From the NCBI GenBank assembly GCA_012064415.1, contig SSNU01000088.1, positions 80,526 through 144,525 of the forward strand: a DNA stretch of 64,000 bases. Reading direction: 5' to 3'. The notes under the pieces are model-generated. The model did no database searches, had not been told where the DNA came from, and saw nothing but the letters and a program-made list of their open reading frames with translations. The stretch comes from Gyrodactylus bullatarudis (lineage: Eukaryota; Platyhelminthes; Monogenea; Gyrodactylidea; Gyrodactylidae). Made by a program: the position numbers and the translations under genes. Position 1 is the stretch's first letter. Each line of letters opens with the position of its first letter. This document shows positions 10,001 through 22,100 of this stretch, piece after piece.

Positions 10001-11332
10001 TAAAATTTAGATGTCTTGAATCAATCGAATGATACCAGAAATGATTTATCATCTGACAAGTATCTCTTGCCTAAACCTCCAATTGATACCGGTTAGTTCT
10101 CTAATTAGGAGGAGAGCACAAACTAATAATAAAACTAAATCTTGATAATAATAATAATAATACTGTTGTATCACTGTAAAATTTGACATATTTTCTCTTT
10201 CTCTACAGTCTCAAATACATCAAATTTACCCAGTTATGCAGGTGGATTTTCAAATCCAATTCCCGGCTTTGGTATGCCAGCAGCACCTGTAACCAATAGC
10301 CATACCAGTTAGTTTGACAATAATTATTGACAAAATTAATTTACAAATCTTTCTTTCTCTCCGTTCCATTAGATTCTTTCCGTAATTATAATAATAATCC
10401 ACATGAAAAACTAACTCAGTCCAGATATCCTAATGTACACCTGAATTCGAATTACACCTCACATCCTAATCCAGCACTCATACCTAGTAGCATTGGAATG
10501 GCTAGTGGAAATGGTGGCTACTCCTCTGCAATCATTGATCCATCCACTGCTACTAGTCTCTTGGCACCTAGTGCAGCATCAACTGATCCCTCTGCTTTAG
10601 CTGTTGCAGCTTATGCCAACTATTATGCTAGTGTCGGAGTCTCTGGGGCTGCTGCGGGAAAAGCAGCCGCTGGCACAAGCTCATCCGAGACCAGTTTACA
10701 AGCAGCCATTGCAGCTGCAGCATCATTTAATCAGAAACAAGTCATCAAATCTGTTAGTTCAAACATATTAATTCTCATCAATTTTATTATACTCTATAAA
10801 ATATTCTTAGAATTTGTTCGATAGTATCTCTAAAAAAATCTTTTTTTCAAGATGTTAGCTATGGTGCAGGGGACTCTCCTTACATTGAAACGGTGAAAAC
10901 CCCGGCTTTTCGTATTTTTTTCATTTTTACTGTTATCCGATTAATCTACACACTAGAAAATTTATCAGACTCTTTATTTCGATCTGAGTAGCATACTGTC
11001 ACAATCTGAACAAGTATAAAATTTCTTTGCTAAACTATGTTAATCATTCATTCTTATAAAAAATCCTTAACATTTTCCAGAATACCCTTGCACCTCAGAC
11101 GACACCATTACCTCCTTCAGTTCCAGCAATGCCCACTTATCCATATGGCCAAATGGCTCCTATACCAGCTCCTGTACCTGCCATGTATCCTGGATCATAT
11201 GTTGGAGCTCCATCCTATTCTGCTGTACCGGTAGCCGGTGTTGTACCTGCCATTCCTGTAGTTCCTTCTCAAACTCCAAGTGTCGCAGTTACAACCTCAG
11301 GACAACCTGTCAACTACCTTACACGCCAATGA
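7031..11332 (+). CDS. HNRNPU-like: hnRNP U-like protein (SAP, SPRY, P-loop kinase-like, RGG and low-complexity tail)
   Basis: A nuclear RNA/DNA-binding scaffold of the hnRNP U / HNRNPUL family. Joinable exons: 7031-8432, 8570-8810, 8870-9128, 9191-9427, 9567-9717, 10011-10091, 10209-10307, 10373-10752, 11081-11332; all phases agree, giving 1033 codons plus TGA at 11330-11332. Domains: SAP (residues about 6-40, 'LKIEELRQELSNRGL'), SPRY (about 105-290), P-loop kinase-like domain with Walker A 'GLPSCGKT' (about 333) and 'DQTNVY' further on, then 'FVIPKTLL' and a helical end typical of hnRNP U. After that come an RG/P/M-rich block ('RGRPGPFRGG'), an Asn/Gln-rich block, an Ala-rich block and a Pro/Val/Ala tail, much longer than in vertebrate hnRNP U. 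A candidate cassette exon 10852-10892 does not fit in phase with the main donors. Introns are 59-328 nt. A likely polyadenylation signal is at 12146-12151. Confidence 0.88.
10852..10892 (+). other. Candidate 41-nt cassette exon of the hnRNP U-like gene
   Basis: Preceded by 'tttttttcaag' and followed by GTGAAA. Its good frame reads 'VSYGAGDSPYIET' and ends in phase 0, matching exon 11081, but it starts in phase 1 while the obvious upstream donor (10753) is phase 0. A weak donor GTTCAA at 10757 would supply phase 1. It may be an alternative exon or a fossil. Confidence 0.3.
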
Positions 11333-12560
11333 TTCTAAATCTCAGCCCCAAGGAACCAACTGGACCAAACCGTCATAAAAAGGACATTCAACTCTGAACT
11401 CAAACTCTGTCTGTCTGTCTGTCTCTCTCTCATACCATGAGGATCCTCATTACACAAAAAAGACAAAGGTTTGAACTATTCTCTCTCTCTCTCTCTTCTG
11501 TCCCTTGCATTCTTTCTCGTCATAATATCTATCAAAAATTAGTTTATAGATTGATTTATGTTCCTATTTGTATATATAGTATTTATATACCTATTTGTGT
11601 GTGTGTGTGTCTTTTTCTAGGGGCATCTTTATTTTAGCACACTCTCGGATCAATTACTAAAATGTATAAATCTATACGAAAAAGAGATTTAAAACAAGAG
11701 CTTCCTTGAGTAACATGTTACACACACACACACAAACGTGCGTGCATAAATATCTATAGACTTGGATATATATATATCCAGAGAAAGGCCCTTAGTACAC
11801 AAACACAAACACACTCACGAACAGACACACAAAACATTGCATTACCTTGAGCCATTATTATTATCATCATTATTATTGTCATTAGTCTGTTGACTCAATC
11901 TTTTACCACTACTCTTACTAATTAGTAATAATAATCTCACTTTACTCCTAGACACTTATTTATATATCAACAATAATTAGAACAACTACAACGCGTGCCA
12001 TTCATTAATTTTACATCCATATACTACAAAGTCTATATACATATATACATATATTGCATATTTATTTATTTAATATCATTTTTTATACAATTAATTAATT
12101 AATATTTTTGAATTTATTTTGTCAATTTTTTTTGTTCTTCTCCAAAATAAAACTATGAATATACATCTATATTATAATATACCCTAGGATGTTTATTCAT
12201 TTGAGTTAGTTGCACACACACAAAAATGTTGATTTTTCATGTCTATACTTAATATATATATTAGATGCCCATACAAACACACCAAGAAAAAGTATCGACT
12301 CCCAAAGAAAATCACAGAGACCCAGAACAATATCACTAGTACTACTACTACTATTTCCACTAAAAGCATATAAATTTATATAAAGATTGATGATAGATAC
12401 TTTAGAATATATTGTAAATATACAATGTATATATTATATTTATAGCAAAGAGCATATGAGTACACTATATGCTCCCCCCTGTGAATAAACACACCGCGCT
12501 CGTCTTATATAGTCAACCCGTATACTCAAAAAGAGAGAAATTGCCACACACACACACACG
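11333..12560 (+). repeat. Microsatellite-rich 3' UTR/downstream region
   Basis: Downstream of the hnRNP U-like stop there are many simple repeats: (gtct)n and (ct)n near 11405-11430, (tc)n near 11480, (gt)n near 11597, (ca)n near 11722 and 12547, and (ta)n tracts. The first convincing AATAAA is at 12146-12151, suggesting a 3' UTR of about 0.8 kb. No gene is visible. Confidence 0.6.
12146..12151 (+). promoter_or_regulatory. Probable polyadenylation signal, hnRNP U-like gene
   Basis: AATAAA in 'tccaaaataaaactatg', 0.8 kb after the stop codon, the first strong hexamer on this strand. Confidence 0.35.
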
Positions 12561-15500
12561 CATACCAAAACCATGTGAGATAAAACTTGAGAGAGGTAAT
12601 ACTACTCAAGAAAAGTGAGAACTGTCTTTAATCTCTTATGTCATTTAAAAGCTTGATCAGTCGATATGATTATCCCATATATAGCTTTACTACGTACTGT
12701 TGAGATTGAGAGAATAACTAATAATAGTCATAATAACAACAATATAGTCGTAGTACAATTAGTGTGACCTGTCCAACATTGAACTATAGCGTAGATAAAC
12801 AACCTCAACGGTGCAGACCTAGTTATTATTACTATGCATATTATAATGTAGACGATAGAATATACATGATGCTGAATTAAAGTTGAGATAAAACCTGACC
12901 TTTTATCTCGTAATAATAATAATGATGAGAGTGATTATGTATATAACTTGATTGAATAATAATGCCATCTAATATTATACATATTATCCAATATTACCAT
13001 CTTTACTGATTTCATTCACCCATCTCGAGAACTCTTGAGTTTTAGTTCTAGATTTGAATCTAACCAATAAATCTATAGAATGAATGAATATAGATAATGA
13101 ACCCTATTTTAGTATAGTATAGTTCCATAGTTGAATGAAAAACAAAACAGTACTTATCCCCAACAAAAGCATTACATGTCACTCATAAAACTCTGGTAGG
13201 CATATGAAAAATGATGTGACTTTTCATTTACATTTAATTTTTAATCCTTGTCCTTAAAGTGGCTGTAGGAACATGATTGCTGTCTAAGGTCTTCTTCGAC
13301 CACAAAGACCAAAGGAGATAACCACAGAACCTCCTAAACCAATTTCTCATGTAAACTAGGCGATAAAACTACCACCATCTCTCGACAAGAAAAGAGTAAG
13401 TGACTATCAAACATGTCCAAGAGATAGATACCGACAGAAAAGACTCAAGTTAACTTTAGGGCCACCTGGATATACATAGGAAATATATAAATTGAGTTAT
13501 TATTAAATTTTTCGAGTGAGTAAATAGACCTCTAATTAATTCGGTCCCTTTTCTTAATTGAGCATTGTGATTCTTTGGGCATTAAATTTGCGATTTTTGA
13601 TATGTTGATTGTTTCCATTTCCTCATTCGAAAAATATAAAAGTTTGATATCTAACATTCCTAGAAACCAAGATAAATTTGCGATCTTTTCCTTACTCCTC
13701 TACTTGATAAAAAATAAATTCTAACTTAGTAACTGTCTAAGTAAGCCTTTGCCTTACTCAGGTAGTTAAATCATTTTCTTCTCTTTTGTCTCTGGCTATT
13801 TTCACAATCCGCCTGGATTCGTTGTGAGTCGAATATTCAAAATATGAAAAAAGTCCTGGACAATATAATTAGTTGACAGTAGATGTGGATTCCATTGTGG
13901 AAAAAACTTTTTCAAAATTATTTCATTTTGAATTAGAATAGATAAATTTATTGAAATTCAATAAAATAGTATTAAAATAGAAAATGCCACTTTTTTGCGA
14001 TTTTTCAAAATAGAAATTAGCAATTTTTTTGCGATTTCTAACAAAATTTTGCGATTTTTCACCGCCTTAGTTATCAATGAATAAGCGATATATATCAATG
14101 ATGCATTTATTTACAACTTTTCTAATGACCGGTGTCTCACAGTAAGTAATGTTAGCCGATGGTCTGAACTTAGAATAGGACACAAACCCTTTTCTTTACA
14201 GTGCATATCAAGTAGAAAATTACTCAATTAGAATAGAGCTCAAGTTAGGGTGATGAATTTTATTTTCTTTCAATAGTTGTTTTGTCATTTAATCGATTTT
14301 TACTCTCATCTTCAAAAATTATATCTCTCCATTCGTACTTTTCTGATTAATGAGAGCAAAACATTCTTTCTAGTTCATTTGTTTCCAATCGTTACTATAT
14401 ATTACTCTCTTACAAGAAAATATCGTTACTTTTCCCCATAACTAGATCAATTGTTCCTAACTAGCAAGAGACAGACTGTAGTTATCATCTAGCCTTTATA
14501 AATTTCATCAATAAACCTTGTTATAAACCTCAAGATTTTGAATGAATAAATATTTATTTATTTTGTTTGATATTCCTTGTCCTCTTTCTTGTACTTTTAC
14601 TCTTGAGAGTGAACATTTCTCTCTCGGCTAAGAGATCAAAACATTAATATATTATATTCAGAATAACTCTAGGTTACAATTCAAGAGGCTTAGGGAATGG
14701 AAAACCAGTTTAGTCTACATATATGTATATGTAAACCTGATTGACACGAAGATGAGAATTCACTTTTTTTTACTAAAAACTCAATATTTTTCGGAAAGTT
14801 TGGAAAAAATTTATTCTCCTAATTCCATAATAAAATGAGTCAATAAGTTGTTGAAATTAAAAAAATTCAATCTGATTAAAATTGGCCGTATTTTGAATTT
14901 CGAGAATGCACCAGATTTCCACTTTTTCGACTTTTGAGCTCTACATTTTTATGGATTTCAAAGATTTGAACCAGTTAAATGCAGATATTTGAGATTAGCA
15001 TTAGACAAAGAATTCGAATTGAGTCGCGGGGGAAGAAAGGATTCTTCTGTTTTCGAAAAAAAGTTCAACTTTAAAATTTTCGATCATTCCCCTTCGTGAT
15101 AATCAATAAATTCAAAATTTTCGATTTACCACAATAATGACGAATGTCTGTAAATTTCTGCAGCCTAATTCAAATCCCTTGTCTAATGCTGATCACAAAT
15201 ATCAGCATTTATCTGGTTCAAATCTTTGAAATCGATAAAAATGTAGAGCTCAAAAGTCAAAAAAGTGGAAATCTGGTGCATTCTCTAAATTCAAATTTTA
15301 GTCAGGGCATTCGGAAAGTAAACTTTTTCCCAACTTTCCGAATAAAAATATTGAGTTTTTTTCGTGCAAAAGTAAATTCTCATCTTCATGTCAACTATAG
15401 GTTTATATGAGCAGAAATTTTTAGTAGTTCCCTTGAGCTTATTTCTCACCAATTCGAAATCAATAGATGAATGCATTGAACTGTTACTATGCCAGTAAAA

Positions 15501-16199
15501 TCTATGCCAAGGTTGATGAGTACAGTGTATTCTGGGCTTAAACAATTACAATCCTTTTGAATTAGACTAGCGCAAGTCCAATTTTGATTCACGATAATGA
15601 CGGATAATATAATTAAGAACTAGAGGATAATTTAATTTTCTGAGGACTCTATTCAGATTCACTCTCATCATATTGATACAATAGATAATATCGATTGCAT
15701 TTGTAATACAATTGATGCATTTAATACGTTCTGTACAAATCATGATGAATCAGGATTACTCTATAGAGAAATATGTACAATTTTATAAATGTATTATTTG
15801 GGTATAGTCAGGTCAATATGTATTCATTTTTTTATGGTAGGAAAGGCCTGTCAACCATCTTTTCACAGATTACCTTTTTATAGACAATGTCTCAAAATGA
15901 TGATACAACAATGAATGTACCAAGTAGAATCATGGTCTCTCCCTTTTTCACATAATTTTGGCATTACAAAATAAGAATGCAAAAAACTCGTATACTTTAA
16001 TTGAGATCTAAATGTACAATTCTTGTACAATCTACATTATTAGAAAAGTAGATTGCATCTATAATAATAATAAAAAGACAGAAAAATAGAAGGAGACATC
16101 GTGTCAACAACTGGTTTGATTCATTCTGTCACGTTTTTAAAATGGTGTCAGCTTTGATTGGGATGACTATATTTGTCTTTTTGAGAGAGAGAATAGTTA
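12561..16199. other. Intergenic region with one foldback element
   Basis: AT-rich DNA between the hnRNP U-like gene and the 3' end of the glutamate receptor gene. No frame here has recognisable motifs. The only structured object is the foldback element at 14733-15404. Confidence 0.5.
14733..15404. mobile_element. Foldback (long-TIR) element, family A
   Basis: Ends are inverted: 'aaacctgattgacacgaag' on the left and, on the right, 'cttcatgtcaactataggttt'. The arms (about 14733-15026 and 15165-15404) are imperfect inverted copies; matching blocks include 'ctcaatattttt', 'gcaccagatttccacttttt' and 'gacttttgagctctac'. No transposase frame is present, so it would be non-autonomous. Related to the copies at 39846-40590 and 51437-52255 and to single ends near 23550, 24412, 40795 and 41402. 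Confidence 0.75.
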
Positions 16200-19100
16200 T
16201 CAAACAGAGGTAATGCGTTGCTGAAGCAATTGAAGTTCATTCTTCTGATTGGATAAAATGTAAAATACTTGCTTGCCCTTACAGGAATAATCAGGTATGA
16301 AAGGTGTTGGTGATGTAGGCATGGAAGAGCAAGTTGCCTGAGAGGAAACTTCGGGAAAGTTGATATCTTGTCCCATATAAATAGACTCGGCTCCGGGGAG
16401 AGAGCTTCTATTGATTTTCTCCTTTACAGCTCTCGGAGCATCATCATTCGAGTACATGAGACATGGTGTTGATTTATCTGAGTCGAAAACTAGAAGAAAA
16501 TCAAAGAAAAATTTCTGTATTAGCTACACTGATCAGAATATGATCAAAGAGGTTTCCCATGCAAACACAAAAAGAATGTCTTTCAAAATGATCCAACTAT
16601 ACATATTATATAACTACCATGTCCTCAGATAAAAAGTTACCTGGTCAAGAATAACACAGAATTTCTCTCGGAATGCAGAAATTTAGATGGGTAATACACA
16701 TTGTGTATTAAACAGGTAAAACTCATCATGTAAAATAGATATAAAAGATTATTATAATCTTAATACACTTGTCAATTTTAACTTAGAAAATTTGAATGGA
16801 TGGGAAAAAATTAAAATCTACTTTCATTTCATGCAAGCAGGCAATGATAAAATACTAAGGGAAGGCCTCAAAAGCAAGAAAATTGCAATCAAGATGTAAA
16901 AGTTTATGAATATGAAGAAATCAAAAGAGTTCTGTAGTAAAGTGCTTGCACCTCAATTGAAAAGTGAATCATGTAGGTATTGTTATGATGAGGATGACTT
17001 ATATTGTGATAAATGTATAGGGGTTATATTAATATGTATATATGGGTGGCTAGATGTAGGGGTATGTATGTGACTAAAGAGCAAAAATAATAAAGAGTCT
17101 GAAAAGGCTAGCAAAGGGAATTACCAACGATCATCTATTCGCCTATTTGTGGAGGAAAACTTTTATAACTCAATTTTCAAAATTTCAATTACAAAGATTG
17201 AACAATATTTGTAATTAGCAAATTCTAATAGTTTGCATCGATAAACTATCAGTTAGCTGATACCAAGATTCTAAATTTCTTTAGCGAGAATCGAGCAATG
17301 CTAACTTGGTTCTGATTTTATTTTAGCTTCAATTTTATTGGTCGAGAAAAAACTCGAATATCATTGGTCAACGAAAATAGGACATAAAAGGTAAAAGAAT
17401 ATATACTATCTCGATTTGTTATCTATCCAGCTCAGTGTACTCAAGGTAGAACAGGGAGCAGTGAATTTGATTCATCAAAAATGGCTCAAACTTGTATTCC
17501 ACTGTTCGTTTAAAAAAGTACAAAATATATAATGTAGTAATAATGATGAGACAATATAAATAAAATATTACTTGTATTTGGATGTGCAGAGGAACCTGGC
17601 AAAGTTGTAAAGGAGGGATCTGCTTTTGATATTTGGGAAAAATTACTTGTATTATTAGTGGTACTATTCATGGTCAGCTTGCGAACATTCAAATCTGGCC
17701 TGATGAGGATGATGTAGAGTTTTGGAGAGAACATACAAATGAGGGTTACACTAGCACTCAGACTGACACTCAGACACAATGTCAAGTCTTGTATCTTGAT
17801 AAAGAGAAAGAAAGGAATGTGAAAGTAGATCTTAGCTATGCTAATTATCATATTAAATTTATTGAGAGTGTGTATTTCAACAAGTTTAAGGTTATATATA
17901 TCAGATTGTATTATGAATTGGCTTAATTGAAATGAAAGAATCAACTACCATTACTGGTTCGATTATCGTCTAAGTTATACTGAAGTGTCTTTACCATAGA
18001 TTAGATTCACGCTGTGCATGATGTGTGACTTTTCGAATATTTATTATTATTATTTTATGAATCTACTTGCAAGTAGAAATACAAATAATAATAAACATTA
18101 GAATACAGTTTTAGATTTCATTATGGATGTTGTTAAATCTTGTAATTCAATTGGACCATGAATAGATGGCTATCTTAATACATTATTATAAATACAACAT
18201 GCCGTAAGATAAAGGTAATAATGACAGGGGATTTCTTCCTTGTATGGAAATACATTGTATAGATGGAATTTACTTTGTTCTCCTTCACCTACTCTTTTAC
18301 TCACGTTGGAAAATCCTCATTTATTATTAAGCATAAAATAACTCTTTTCATGTGGAAATATGAGTAATACTAAATAAAAATGGTTTATTAATAATGGTTT
18401 ATTAATTACGAGTTCTACAATCATCCACATCCTTTTCAAGGCAAGTAAATAATTCTAACTTTTACTATTTTGATCTATTTAATTTTTTCGTGGCATACTC
18501 ATCAGCTTATACATGCTAGATTTATATAAAGAAAATGTGTACAAAATATTGGTTTTAAATCTGATTGATCAGTTTTTTGGTGCGTAAGTCCCTCTGTTTT
18601 ACATGTAATTTATTGGGCAGCTTTGGGATATACATGTAAGAGTCATATATATCCCTATCACATTTGTTGGTGTGAGTAACGTAATGAACAATGTTTCCCA
18701 ACCAGTTAAAAGACAAGTTAGATCCTCTCAAACAGACTCACGTTGTTTACAAGTTCAAATGTTTCTGTCAATCAGAATACATTGGATACATGTGCAGAAG
18801 ATTGGAGGAGAGAATGAGTAACGTACTTTGAAATCTATGCTATCACAAATAATAGGGAGTTTATGTATTTGGTGTTAGTGATGAGTAAGATCTGAGAAAG
18901 TAAAGTATGGTTCCATGAGAAATAAAAAAATTTTTACACTTGGGAGAAATATTTGGTTATCTTGTTTTGTCCTATGTCGTCCTCTGATCTGTTTTTTTTC
19001 TTGGTGTTGAGACCAAAGCTGGCTGTGAACTTATCAGAACCAATGGTTTCACGAATTTCTTCTGTTGTGCCTGTATAAAGGTGCTCGTTTATTCTCTCCT

Positions 19101-22100
19101 CCAATCTTCTGCACATGTATCCAATGTATTCTGATTGACAGAAACATTTGAACTTGTAAACAACGTGAGTCTGTTTGAGAGGATCTAACTTGTCTTTTAA
19201 CTGGTTGGGAAACATTGTTCATTACGTTACTCACACCAACAAATGTGATAGGGATATATATGACTCTTACATGTATATCCCAAAGCTGCCCAATAAATTA
19301 CATGTAAAACAGAGGGACTTACGCACCAAAAAACTGATCAATCAGATTTAAAACCAATATTTTGTACACATTTTCTTTATATAAATCTAGCATGTATAAG
19401 CTGATGAGTATGCCACGAAAAAAAGCGCTATATTCTTATTACTAATTGGTATCACCTTCTCTCTTATGGAAATATGAAAGATATCCGGCAAGTTAATTCA
19501 TATTTGAAACTTACAAGCACCAAGTTTTATCACTTTTTTCAGAAATTTTAGAAAATAGTTTTTCAAGAATAAAATTTCTAGATATTTATTACTTGTGTAT
19601 GTATTTAGTTAAAACTGTTGTATTCCTCAATATAGTGTAGCTGAATATGAGATGAAAATGAATTCAAAATCCTAGTTCTGAATAGTTAACTTGGTTAAAG
19701 AACAAAATTAAAAGACAATGAAATGGATAATGAAGTCTTAAAAAATCTTTAGGAGGTAGCAAAAATAAATTAGGTCTTCTTCATAAATGTTTCTTTATCT
19801 TTCAGTTCTTCGACTTTAAATTGCATTACTAAATCACAATTATAGATGGATTAAATTTGACTGATCATTTGATCATTAAGTATCGATGTAATGAGAGAAA
19901 GTAAAATTGAATAGTCAAATAGAAGCATGTTGCAGAGTATACCCAAGACTATGCAAGAGTATTTGATATGTAAATAAGATGATCATGGCATGTAGAGATT
20001 AGTTACAGTTCCAGAGGCAGAAGGAACACGTCAATTGATATATTGGCCCTTGAAGAGAAATTTTGTAGCTTTTCCTTTTAGTGAATTTATTCTGTTAGAG
20101 TTTTGTGTTTACCTTCAGTTCTCACATAAACATACAAAGAGTTAGTTGGTAGCTTATTTCTGGACAAATTCAGAAAATGTAAGAACTACCTAGAGAAGGA
20201 ACAATTTCTTGTTCTTGTTGATTATCAAAGAACTTACTAGAGTAATATATAATAAAAAATAGTTTAATTTTCCAAGTTTTCATAAATTTTACTTTAAAAT
20301 ATTCGTGTCTGAACTGGGAAAAATTCATTCTTGAAAACTCAAATGGACAATTTTCATGTTCGAGTATAAAAAATTCCATTCAGAGTTAAAATATTGAAAA
20401 AATACTTGGTTGAAATGCTACAAAAATTATTCATGTAAATTTAATTCTTTCATCTCGTAGTAAAATTCATTGAAAAATCTTGGCGCATGTTAAAATATTT
20501 CATTTTCTATCGAGAATTTGTTTCTTCTCAGAACAAACTTTTATAGGAAAAAACGAGAACAAGGCTATCAATCAAATACTTACCATAAAATTATTTACAG
20601 TAGCGAAATAAATGGCTAGAAATGCCAGCCATATAATACATGTTGTGTACATTGTAAATCCAATGTATTTGGACTCATTAAAATTTTCTGGAATTGTACG
20701 AGTCTTGACGGCGTAGTAGGTACAGAAAATGATCAGGAATATATTGTATATGAGAGTTATCAGGAAGGTCTTGTATTGAATGTCACATCTTATGATCTAG
20801 GTGGAAAAAGTATGAGATTAATATTATGCTCATATAAGCAATATTTCAAGAAGCTCACAAGACCATCGAGTTTACCGTCAAACTTTTTAATGTTTGGCGG
20901 ATCATATAGGAACCAGGTGGCCGAGAGGATAACCTGGAGGCCAATTAATGTTCCAACGATGACGAGTTGGGATTTTGGCGATACAAATATGGGTCTTTTA
21001 GTCGTGCGCTTAGCGGCATCGAAAATTCTGGCCAGCCGACTAGTTTTGGTCAACATGGACGCATACATGCAAGTGAAGCCGAGGCCGACACCAATACGCT
21101 GGATGGTACAGGATACAATATTTGGTAGGGAAATTATAGAAAAAGTAATCAAATAACAAATAAGACAACCGGCCAAGAGGATACTCGATAACTCTCGGCC
21201 ACTGGCCTTCACCATCGGAGTCTCACGGAATATGAAAAATGTAATCATTGTAAAAAGTGTGAAGATGATTCCAAAGACACTGACAATAGTTGGAATGATG
21301 CCGAACCAAGAATCGAATGAGATATAGATCATCTGGAAAAAATTAAGTCAGATTTATTATAGTTTTATGATTAATCAAAAAATATTCTAAAGAATTTTCC
21401 TCAAGGTTTCGTATGTCTAGCTCTCTATTACCAGATTGACTTTCAAAGTCATATCCTTCAAGATCATGGCCGAGATCACTATTTCGTAATCAAAATTAAG
21501 CAGAATTAAAGGTTCACTCAGATGGGTTATTTTCATTCTAAAAATACCGAGTTTAACCCTTCAAGTCCCAATGAGTCATACATATATGGGAGAGGTAGCT
21601 TTCTCAAGCGATAATTCTGTTTAAAAGAAACGGAAAATAATTTATTGACCACTTTTCTAAAAGAAAAAATAATATTCTTTCGAATGAACTATGACTTGTC
21701 AATCCATAATTTTCTATTAAAAAGTTATGACCATTTAGAAATATATAAATTTCATCGAAAATATAGTGAACGTTGATTTGAAAGACCAATTCCAGAGATC
21801 GAAGAGTAAAAAGAAAGAAACCTTTATCAAGAAATCAAACCCATAGAATTCGTAAATGTGATCACTTTGATTTCATCTCTTGAAATTAAAATTTTAGTCA
21901 TTTTTTTGGCCAATGACTCCTAAAATAAGGGTTGGTTTTTGAAAAACAGTGTATATTGATAATCAGCATATTCTGAAACCATACAAAATTTCCAATCTTA
22001 GCTATGACCCTTGAAAAAAATTTCTCTGGGTCTTTGGGGGTTTAAACGAACTTTGAACCCATTTCAGATGTGCGAAACTTGTTTCATTTATTCTTTGGAA

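Larger units (their letters stand above)
16200..21332 (-). other. mGluR exons 7-10: seven-helix domain and cytoplasmic tail
   Basis: Exons 20859-21332 (TM1-TM5 part), 20584-20796 (end of TM5 to TM6), 17572-17794 (TM7 and start of tail) and 16200-16489 (tail, TGA at 16200-16202). The 62-bp intron 20797-20858 opens with GTGAGC and ends CCTAG; reading through it destroys the frame. Confidence 0.9.

Noticed and set aside
11037..11234. Frame of 65 codons in the last exon of the hnRNP U-like gene
   Set aside because: The overlapping frame reading Pro/Ala/Val-rich sequence to 11332 is in phase with the upstream exons. This frame would only be used with the uncertain cassette exon.
20776..21156. Plus-strand open frame of 126 codons
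   Set aside because: It is antisense to the exon of mGluR that encodes the membrane helices; the minus-strand reading is clearly the real one.
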